17,858 nucleotides of DNA from Candidatus Sabulitectum sp. (lineage in GTDB: Bacteria > Fermentibacterota > Fermentibacteria > Fermentibacterales > JCC-6), in the NCBI GenBank assembly GCA_029940175.1, contig JAOZRM010000042.1:1-17858 (forward strand), in the 5' to 3' direction. The notes below the pieces were generated by a model. It worked only from the letters and a program-made list of their open reading frames with translations, had not been told where the DNA came from and searched no databases. The position numbers were made by a program, and so were the translations under genes. This document shows, one piece after another, positions 7,160 to 13,335 of the stretch. Positions within the stretch are counted from its first letter, which is position 1. Each line of letters opens with the position of its first letter.

Positions 7160-9397
7160 CTACTCTACATCAAAGCGAACCTGAACACGTGTTGTGATCT
7201 CTACAGGAACTCCTCCCTGCGTAGCAGGATTAAAAACCCACTGGCTCACAGCAGCTTCTGCTGCAGCTCCGCATCCCAGTCCGAGTTCATCATTCACAAT
7301 TGAAACACTTCTCACGGTACCATCCGTTCCCACCAGAACGTCCAGAGTAACATAACCATGGACGTCACCCATATCCTGGGCAAGACCAGGTACCTGGGGG
7401 CCGACCTGTGAAATAGGGAATGGTGGAATAACCGGTTGTTCCTCAAGAATTTCCTCAGGTTGATCGGGCTGGGCTTCAGCAGCAGTGTATCTGACACTTG
7501 CGTCCTCTCCAGCTACAATGGTAACAGTACTGGTCTGGTCTTCATAGTCAGGATTGGTAAGTAACACTGTATGGCTGCCCTCTTCCAGCTCAACTGGCGC
7601 CATGGGAGTCTGCCCCATACCAACACCGTCAATTGTAACATTAGCCCATGGTTCCGGAGCGATAAGAAGTCTTCCAGTGGTAGTGATCGCTACAGGAGAA
7701 ACAGTAGCACTATATCCAGCGTCGGTAAGGTTAATGGTCCTTACCCATGGCTCATGATCTTCAACCTCTACCCGGAGTGTGTGAGAACCGTATGGCAGTA
7801 CTTCACTTATCCTGCGAACACCAACGCCTACTCTGTCTCCGTCAATTGTAAAAACTGCAGAACCAGGGATATCTCCTCCAAGGGCAAGAGTAACCATTGA
7901 CTCTTCCTGAGAAAGCAGAGCAAGAGAAATTTGAAGTGGTGCCGAGGAATAATCAACCAGGATCGATTCAGGAACAGAATTGAATCCCTCCTGAACTGCC
8001 TGGAAGACATGGATTCCAGTCTGGAGATCGATTGTATTCTCAACAAGACTCTCTCCATCAACCAGCCAGCTGACTTCGCCGTCACCGGCGCCTGCAGCCT
8101 GCAAAACAACCTGCACTATGCTGGTTCCCAGCGAATCAAGAGTTATGGTCAAACTTGATTCCTCTCCACTCTCGAAAAGCACATCTTCACTGTAGGTCTC
8201 GAAACCTGCAGAACGTACTTCAAGAGTTCGAGGACTTTCCGAATCTCCTTCAAGAAGGAATGAACCATCAAGAAGAATTGCCAGCGCCTCACCATCAACT
8301 GTTACTGAATAGTCCTCCACACCGTCCACGGTGTACGCAACGCTGTAAGGCTGAAACACTTCCACTTCTTCTATCGGGTCAATGTCGGGTTCATCTGAGC
8401 CGCCAAAAGGCTTAATTACCACAAACACAACGACTAGTGCAACCACCACAAGAACAGCAACTATAATTGGAACAAGTGATTTCTTCTTCTTTGCTTCTTC
8501 AGTTTCAACAACTGGAACAGCTGCTGCTTTTTTATCAGCGCCTCCTGCAAGATTTTCCAGTCTGGTCACGAGCTCAGAGATTGTGCCGTTCTCAGGATGT
8601 TTTTTACTTGCTTTCCTGGCTTCAGCCAAAGCACCGGAGTAATCACTCCTGGAGATCTTCCCGCGAATAGAGTTAATTGAAGCATCAACGGGAGATGTTT
8701 TCTCCTTTTTGGCCGGAGCTTTCTTTTCTTTTTTGACAGGAGCTTTTTTCTCTTTTTTGATCTCTTCCGGAGGTGTTGAAACAGGAACTTCTTCAAGCTC
8801 GTAATCCTCCAGATCTTCTATCTCATCATCTTCCAGGGAGGGCTTGAAAGCCTCCACCTGACCAAGAAGATCGGCAAGAACTGGAGCACCAGGCCAGATC
8901 TTGAAAATAGCCCTGGCATTCTTTACAGCAGTAACAGGATCTCCATCGCGTAGTTTAGCAAGGGCAAGATCGTACAGGTTGTCTGCTTTTATCTGCCGTC
9001 TAACAGCAAGTATTTTGCGTCGAACCAGTTTGTTATCAGGATCATGACGTTTGGCCCGTTCAAGCTCCTGAAGGGCACGAACCTCGTCGCCTTGTTTGAA
9101 TGCCTCCTCAGATCGCCCAATGCACTCTTCAACAAAATCGTCCGAACTGACCGATTTCCCGGTCTTGTGAGTTCGAGAATCTCTCGTCTTCTTGAAATTT
9201 CGCATCGCAGAAATTTCTCGCTCCAGTTCCGAAATTCGTTTCTTAACTGACCGGTTACCCGAATCTATGTCAAGAACCTTGTGTAGTTCGGTTAGCGCTT
9301 TCTGCCTGTCGCCCGTCTTTGCAAGTTCTTCTGCGGACTTGATAAGTCGCTGAATTCTAGCACTCTCGCTTGCTGCCATACCCCCCCCAGTGGTCAT
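7160..9397 (-). CDS. TPR / transmembrane / PEGA repeats / TonB C-terminal domain protein
   Basis: A 745-residue inner-membrane protein that would span from cytoplasm to periplasm. Residues 11-66, 86-140, 138-187 and 235-284 are TPR-like helical units. A Lys-rich three-unit repeat lies at 214-237. A single membrane helix is at 307-328 (VPIIVAVLVVVALVVVFVVI), preceded by KKKK, giving an N-inside topology. About four PEGA-type beta domains follow (roughly 345-420, 425-492, 497-570 and 574-636; TIDGVGMGQTPMAPVELEEG is characteristic). A Pro-rich hinge (641-662) leads to a TonB C-terminal domain (663-745) with GYVTLDVLVGTDGTVRSVSI and VSQWVFNPA. TonB-C normally contacts outer-membrane receptors, but no ExbB/ExbD genes are nearby, so energy transduction is unproven. 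Two in-frame ATGs exist (9397 and 9379), flanking a run of eight G; neither has a normal SD. First gene behind the promoter at 9413-9441. Confidence 0.88.
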   Translation of the reverse strand: MTTGGGMAASESARIQRLIKSAEELAKTGDRQKALTELHKVLDIDSGNRSVKKRISELEREISAMRNFKKTRDSRTHKTGKSVSSDDFVEECIGRSEEAFKQGDEVRALQELERAKRHDPDNKLVRRKILAVRRQIKADNLYDLALAKLRDGDPVTAVKNARAIFKIWPGAPVLADLLGQVEAFKPSLEDDEIEDLEDYELEEVPVSTPPEEIKKEKKAPVKKEKKAPAKKEKTSPVDASINSIRGKISRSDYSGALAEARKASKKHPENGTISELVTRLENLAGGADKKAAAVPVVETEEAKKKKSLVPIIVAVLVVVALVVVFVVIKPFGGSDEPDIDPIEEVEVFQPYSVAYTVDGVEDYSVTVDGEALAILLDGSFLLEGDSESPRTLEVRSAGFETYSEDVLFESGEESSLTITLDSLGTSIVQVVLQAAGAGDGEVSWLVDGESLVENTIDLQTGIHVFQAVQEGFNSVPESILVDYSSAPLQISLALLSQEESMVTLALGGDIPGSAVFTIDGDRVGVGVRRISEVLPYGSHTLRVEVEDHEPWVRTINLTDAGYSATVSPVAITTTGRLLIAPEPWANVTIDGVGMGQTPMAPVELEEGSHTVLLTNPDYEDQTSTVTIVAGEDASVRYTAAEAQPDQPEEILEEQPVIPPFPISQVGPQVPGLAQDMGDVHGYVTLDVLVGTDGTVRSVSIVNDELGLGCGAAAEAAVSQWVFNPATQGGVPVEITTRVQVRFDVE
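8687..8758 (-). repeat. three-unit 24-nt coding repeat (Lys-rich octapeptide)
   Basis: Within the TPR-PEGA-TonB gene, residues 214-237 are three consecutive octapeptides, KKEKKAPV, KKEKKAPA and KKEKTSPV. At the DNA level they are 24-nt units (plus strand: ggagctttcttttc... then ggagcttttttctc...). The segment sits in the acidic-then-basic linker between the N-terminal TPR block and the last cytosolic helical unit. Copy number could vary between strains because the units are nearly identical. Confidence 0.75.
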
Positions 9398-9412
9398 TCA
9401 GAACCACAAAGA

Positions 9413-9441
9413 ATAATAGTTAGGTAATGTTACTCCTGCAA
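9413..9441 (-). promoter_or_regulatory. putative sigma70 promoter for the PEGA/TonB-hsp20-lon operon
   Basis: On the minus strand TTGCAG (9436-9441) is followed after 17 nt by TATTAT (9413-9418). Only the -10 box is close to consensus. Transcription would start near 9406, leaving about 9 nt before the ATG at 9397, or 27 nt before the ATG at 9379. A perfect TTGACA lies further upstream at 9470-9475 but has no good -10 box at the right distance. Confidence 0.4.
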
Positions 9442-9460
9442 CAGACAAAAGTAATAGTCT

Positions 9461-9482
9461 TGGAGGCAGTGTCAAGCCCCCA
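9461..9482 (-). terminator. possible weak terminator after recG
   Basis: Starting 1 nt after the recG stop, the minus strand can fold as TGGGGGC, an 8-nt loop (TTGACACT), then GCCTCCA: seven pairs including one G-U. Pyrimidine-rich sequence with TTTT follows about 11 nt later, too far for a classical intrinsic terminator. The hairpin may only partly separate recG from the next operon. The loop contains the TTGACA hexamer. Confidence 0.35.
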
Positions 9483-9483
9483 C

Positions 9484-11523
9484 TTAGACACTGGGAAGCT
9501 TCATCTCATTATAACGCCATAACTGGGATTTCAAAAGCCCGTGAACTACTTGTATCGTCATGGGCTGCATCTCACTAACAGCTCGGACCAGATGCGCATC
9601 GATTGACAGGTTCGCAACTTTGAAACAAGGTATCCCATGCTGGGCTGTCCCCAGCACCTGTCCGGGACCCCGGATTGCAAGATCCTTCTCGGCGATAATG
9701 AATCCGTTTGAGGTAGAAACCAGCAACTCCAGCCTGTGAAATGATTCGCGTGATGCTCCATCCTCAGGTACAAGGAAACACCATGAGTTTTTTCCGCCTC
9801 TTCCCACCCTGCCTCTCAGTTGATGCAATTGGCTCAAGCCGAATCGTTCTGCATTGGAAATGACCATTACTGTTGCCTCCGGAACATCTATTCCGACCTC
9901 TATTACCGTGGTACTTACAAGCACTGAGATCTGGCCGCTGCTGAATTGCTCAGTAACTGCAACCTTTTCTGCTGGAGACATGCTGCCATGTAGAAGAGCT
10001 GTCCCAAATTTAGCCATAGGACCTGACTTAACTGTTTCGAAAGCCGTTGCCGCATCTCTAAGATCACTTTTCTCAGAGGCTTCCTTCAGAGGATACACCA
10101 GGAAGATCCTCTCCCCCGCTTCTAGTCTTTCCAGCATGAACTTGAACACAGTGGGTTTTTCCGAGTGATCTACGATTCTTGTCTCCGTGATTCCTCTGCC
10201 TGGAGGCATACTGTCAATTACAGAGAGTTCAAGATCTCCGTAAAAAGTCATGGCCAGAGTTCTGGGAATGGGAGTTGCAGACATCACAAGAGCATGGGGT
10301 CTGGGATTCCTGGAAGCAAGCAGCTTTTCTCTCTGTGCAACACCAAAACGATGCTGTTCGTCAATAACAACAAGAGCCACGGAATTCAACGGTATCCAGT
10401 CCTCAAGAATCGCGTGGGTGCCCACAAGCACACATCCTGTATTCTCTGTCAATCTCTCAGCTATTTTCTTTCGCTCTGTGCCCGGTGTTCCTCCAGTGAG
10501 CAAATGCACTTTGATCCCGAATCTGCTGCAAAACTCTCCCATACTGCGGAAGTGCTGTGTGGCCAGTACCTCTGTGGGAGCAAGTACAGCAGCAGTTTTC
10601 CCGTTCAGGGCTGAAGTAATGCATGCAAATGCTGCCACCACGGTTTTCCCGGAACCAACATCCCCTTGAACCAGTCGTCTCATTGGAACTCCACCGGCCA
10701 TGTCAGCGGAGATCTCAAGACATACCCGCTTTTGTGCGGCAGTCAGTGGCCATAACAGAGAAGCTTGAAACTCGCTCAGTGAAAATGATGACAGAGTTAT
10801 TCCAGGGTGTTGAGAACCTTTCATTCGTATAGCAGCCAGTACTGATCTGTAAAGGTAAAGCTCTTCAAGAGCAAGTAGATCTCTTGCAAGTTTGCTCTCT
10901 TCAGGAGAATCCGGTCTGTGGGCAGCATTGAAAACATCCCATCTGCACTTGAATCCACCGGATATGATCAATTCATCCGGCAGAATGTCTGCCATGGAGT
11001 TCTTCACTGCGTCAAGCGCGGAAGCTGCAAGCTTCCGCATCACTCCCTGAGTCAAACCTGCTGTAAGCCTGTAGACGGGAAGCATCCCAGGAGCCTTTAC
11101 TGCTCCAGCGGCTTCTTCGTTAAAGTACAATTCAGGGTGAACTATGGTGTAGCCTTTGTAGGAATCAATCCTGCCGCATGCTATAACATCCATTCCCTGC
11201 TGCAGCTTTGACCCGGGAAACCCTGGTCTGAAAAATGTAAGGGTAATGCTTCCACTGTGATCAGAGAGCACAGCTGAGAAGGATGGACCTCTTCCGCGAG
11301 GTCTTCTGGATAAACCTGTTATCCTTCCGCTGACCACGGCATCAGTTCCCAACCGCAATTCAGCAATAGGAATTATCGTTCTCCTGTCCAGAAACCTGGC
11401 GGGAACATGCATCAGCATATCTCCAACCGTACGGATGGAAAGACGCTCAAGAAGCGCTTCTCTGGCACTTCCAACTCCATTAAGAAGCCCGATTTTTTCA
11501 CTGGTTTTCAGTGTATTCTCCAA
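9484..11523 (-). CDS. recG: ATP-dependent DNA helicase RecG
   Basis: RecG remodels stalled replication forks and Holliday junctions. The 679 residues match the family's usual 680-700. The N-terminal region has a helix-hairpin-like segment (GLLNGVGSAREALLERLSI) and the wedge OB-fold domain, about 55-135. The SF2 helicase core has Walker A GDVGSGKT (287-294), APTEVLA, the DEQH box (IDEQHRFGVAQRE, 387-399), SATPIPRTLAM (415-425), and motifs V and VI (STTVIEVGIDVPEA and QLRGRVGRG). The start is TTG at 11523, directly after an in-frame TGA, and no SD is visible. The first ATG (codon 36) would remove the conserved N-terminal hairpin, so TTG is preferred. It is divergent from the TPR gene at 11600. 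End of gene is 86 nt from the next start. Confidence 0.95.
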   Translation of the reverse strand: MENTLKTSEKIGLLNGVGSAREALLERLSIRTVGDMLMHVPARFLDRRTIIPIAELRLGTDAVVSGRITGLSRRPRGRGPSFSAVLSDHSGSITLTFFRPGFPGSKLQQGMDVIACGRIDSYKGYTIVHPELYFNEEAAGAVKAPGMLPVYRLTAGLTQGVMRKLAASALDAVKNSMADILPDELIISGGFKCRWDVFNAAHRPDSPEESKLARDLLALEELYLYRSVLAAIRMKGSQHPGITLSSFSLSEFQASLLWPLTAAQKRVCLEISADMAGGVPMRRLVQGDVGSGKTVVAAFACITSALNGKTAAVLAPTEVLATQHFRSMGEFCSRFGIKVHLLTGGTPGTERKKIAERLTENTGCVLVGTHAILEDWIPLNSVALVVIDEQHRFGVAQREKLLASRNPRPHALVMSATPIPRTLAMTFYGDLELSVIDSMPPGRGITETRIVDHSEKPTVFKFMLERLEAGERIFLVYPLKEASEKSDLRDAATAFETVKSGPMAKFGTALLHGSMSPAEKVAVTEQFSSGQISVLVSTTVIEVGIDVPEATVMVISNAERFGLSQLHQLRGRVGRGGKNSWCFLVPEDGASRESFHRLELLVSTSNGFIIAEKDLAIRGPGQVLGTAQHGIPCFKVANLSIDAHLVRAVSEMQPMTIQVVHGLLKSQLWRYNEMKLPSV

Positions 11524-11530
11524 TCAGGGG

Positions 11531-11557
11531 TTGACGACGGCTCACTATATGTATAAT
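11531..11557 (+). promoter_or_regulatory. promoter for the plus-strand TPR gene
   Basis: TTGACG (11531-11536) and a perfect TATAAT (11552-11557) are separated by 15 nt, a shorter spacer than the usual 17. Transcription would start near 11564, giving a leader of about 36 nt before the ATG at 11600. The -35 box lies only 8 nt from the recG start codon, so the two genes' control regions overlap. Confidence 0.55.
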
Positions 11558-11599
11558 TCACGGCGATACTGAAAAGCTACTCAACGGAGGTAAACTTTG

Positions 11600-12115
11600 A
11601 TGAGCAATCTGAAATCTATGCGAATTGTTCTACAGGAAATGGTAAAAAAAGACGAGGAAGATGTTGATGCAAGGCTGAGTCTTGCAAAAATCCATATGGA
11701 TGACAACAACCCTGGTTCTGCCCTTCCACTTTATTACGAGATACTGAATGTGGATCCGGAGAACGCAGAGGCATATATGGGGTTAGGGCTTGCCTGGGGA
11801 TTATCAATCCTGGAAAATATCCCTGCTTCTGAATTGTACGGAAACGAGATAGATGAAGAGGAGTTACTGATAAATGCTATTGAGTTTCTCGAACGATCAA
11901 TCGAACTTGACCCGGAAACCACTACATCACTAAATGCTCTAGCAAAATTGTATGTGGTCAGAAGCCTGGATGATGAGGCAATTGACATGTTCAAACAGTC
12001 TCTGCTCATCGATCAGGCACAGCATGATGTTCTGGAGGAACTCCAGAAGCTTACAGGTACGCCTGTCTGGAAGCTGCTGGAAAAAGACGTTTACATGGGA
12101 GACCCTGAAGAATAA
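11600..12115 (+). CDS. small cytosolic TPR protein
   Basis: A 171-residue, strongly acidic, soluble protein and the only gene on the plus strand here. TPR motifs can be read at about 23-56 (DARLSLAKIHMDDNNPGSAL then ILNVDPENA), 57-67 with a disrupted extension, and 89-140 (IEFLERSIELDPET then LNALAKLYVVRSLDDEAIDM). The segment 74-90 between the repeats is an acidic insertion. The start ATG at 11600 is fixed by GGAGG 9 nt upstream; a TTG codon just before it is in frame but unlikely. TPR proteins are protein-binding scaffolds; no partner can be named. It converges on panE with 8 nt between the stop codons, and no terminator hairpin is visible there. Confidence 0.88.
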   Translation: MSNLKSMRIVLQEMVKKDEEDVDARLSLAKIHMDDNNPGSALPLYYEILNVDPENAEAYMGLGLAWGLSILENIPASELYGNEIDEEELLINAIEFLERSIELDPETTTSLNALAKLYVVRSLDDEAIDMFKQSLLIDQAQHDVLEELQKLTGTPVWKLLEKDVYMGDPEE

Positions 12116-12123
12116 ACAGGATC

Positions 12124-12972
12124 CTACTGCTTTCCGGCTTGCTCAGATCTGCTCTTTATGGCAGACACAAGCCGGTTTGCTTCAGGGCAGTCTTTTCCTG
12201 ACCTCATCACACACAACCCGGTGAGAAAATCTATTTCCGTGGGGTGTCCATTCTCAATATCCTGAAGCATGCTGCATTTGTTTGTTGAGTGTTCCAGAAG
12301 CCATTCAAGAAGCTTTTTGCCCTGGTGTACTGTCTTCATAGAAGGCATGCATTCAGACAGTTCATTAGACAACCTTTGAATAAGGGGCCGAAATCCAGCC
12401 TGGACAAGTCTATTGTTTTCCAGCCCGTAAAGAGCTCCAACAGGATTGATGATGCTGTTTGCAAACCACTTGGACCACCTCAGTCCAATCATATCTGTAA
12501 CCTCTTTCACCGGGATCAGGGAAGGTGCAAAAATTCCTTCTGCCTTGCTGCCGGTTTCGCAGAAAACAACTCCATCAGTGGTAAGTACTGTTGCAGGCTC
12601 AATCTTTCTGAAACCCATGGACAACACTGCATATTCAACTTTATCTGCCAGGTCTCCCCACTCATCATCCAGACCCATGCCATTGGAAAGACAAACTATT
12701 TTCCCCTGGGATAAACGCTCGATATACTGCCGGGCCTCCCTGATTGAAAAAGCCTTCAGAGCAACTACTACCGGTGCCCGGGAGGAAATCCTGTCAACAG
12801 AGGTGTGCAATATCTCCGCGGACTTGCGGAATACACCCTCAACGGTGAACAAGCGCATTTGCTCAGGAGTACCCGGCGGCCCAGCCAGTGTCACTGTTAC
12901 TGCGCTGGAAGAAAGGGCAACGGCCACTGCGGTTCCAACAGCACCGTCACCCACTACTATGGCCGAAAGCAT
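12124..12972 (-). CDS. panE: 2-dehydropantoate 2-reductase (ketopantoate reductase)
   Basis: PanE (ApbA family) reduces ketopantoate to pantoate with NADPH in pantothenate/CoA synthesis. The protein has 282 residues against about 300 for E. coli. The N-terminal Rossmann fold has GDGAVG (8-13). Family residues fall at the expected spacing: Lys73 (ALKAF), Asn97 (SNGMG), the catalytic Lys168 and Asn172 (SKWFANSIINPVGALYG), Ser234 and Asp238 (CSMLQDIE) and Glu246 (TEIDF). Position 31-38 after the second strand, which normally sets NADPH preference, is PPGTPEQ. The ATG at 12972 lies 8 nt after the YtxH-like stop and has no obvious SD. No other pantothenate gene is in the window, so membership of the secA operon is probably transcriptional convenience. 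Other ApbA-family oxidoreductases cannot be fully excluded. Confidence 0.87.
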   Translation of the reverse strand: MLSAIVVGDGAVGTAVAVALSSSAVTVTLAGPPGTPEQMRLFTVEGVFRKSAEILHTSVDRISSRAPVVVALKAFSIREARQYIERLSQGKIVCLSNGMGLDDEWGDLADKVEYAVLSMGFRKIEPATVLTTDGVVFCETGSKAEGIFAPSLIPVKEVTDMIGLRWSKWFANSIINPVGALYGLENNRLVQAGFRPLIQRLSNELSECMPSMKTVHQGKKLLEWLLEHSTNKCSMLQDIENGHPTEIDFLTGLCVMRSGKDCPEANRLVSAIKSRSEQAGKQ

Positions 12973-12980
12973 GGATTCAA

Positions 12981-13310
12981 CTATTTTTTTGTCTTTGGTG
13001 CACTTTCTGCAACAACTTCTTCTTCATGGTGTACCTTATCCTTGACATAATCGATAGTTTCTTCTACCTTCGTCCGGCCCTCTGCAAAGATCTTTTCAGC
13101 CTTCTCTCTACCATCATGATAGATCTTTTCAGCCTCAACCTTGCCTTTTCCGTAGAGTTCTTCACCTTTGTGATAGGTCTCCTCGGCAGTCTCCCTGATC
13201 TTTTTCCTTGTGTCCTCGCCTTTGGCCGGGGCATAGAGAACTGCTGCCACTCCACCTGCAAGAAGACCGGCAACAAATGCCCAGAATTCACCTCTTCCTC
13301 TTTCACTCAT
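12981..13310 (-). CDS. YtxH-like membrane protein with hendecad repeats
   Basis: A 109-residue protein of the YtxH type: one membrane helix at about 9-26 (FWAFVAGLLAGGVAAVLYAP) followed by the family's Ala-Pro-x-x-Gly and TRKKI signature. The rest is a charged amphipathic helix made of 11-residue units at about 51-94: LYGKGKVEAEK, IYHDGREKAEK, IFAEGRTKVEE and TIDYVKDKVHH. The tail is acidic then lysine-rich. Start ATG at 13310 is set by AAGGAG 7 nt upstream; the frame is open to 13415, but those codons lie inside secA and have no such signal. It follows secA by 25 nt and precedes panE by 8 nt. Family members are linked to general stress in Firmicutes; the function here is unknown. Confidence 0.85.
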   Translation of the reverse strand: MSERGRGEFWAFVAGLLAGGVAAVLYAPAKGEDTRKKIRETAEETYHKGEELYGKGKVEAEKIYHDGREKAEKIFAEGRTKVEETIDYVKDKVHHEEEVVAESAPKTKK

Positions 13311-13335
13311 TTCATTTCTCCTTCCATTGTGCCGC

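Noticed and set aside
9470..9475. Perfect TTGACA as the -35 box of the PEGA/TonB promoter
   Set aside because: At 16-18 nt downstream there are only TACTTT, ACTTTT or CTTTTG, which are poor -10 boxes, and the hexamer lies in the loop of the post-recG hairpin.
12116..12123. Bidirectional terminator between the convergent TPR and panE genes
   Set aside because: Only the palindrome AGGATCCT is present; no stem with a T tract was found.
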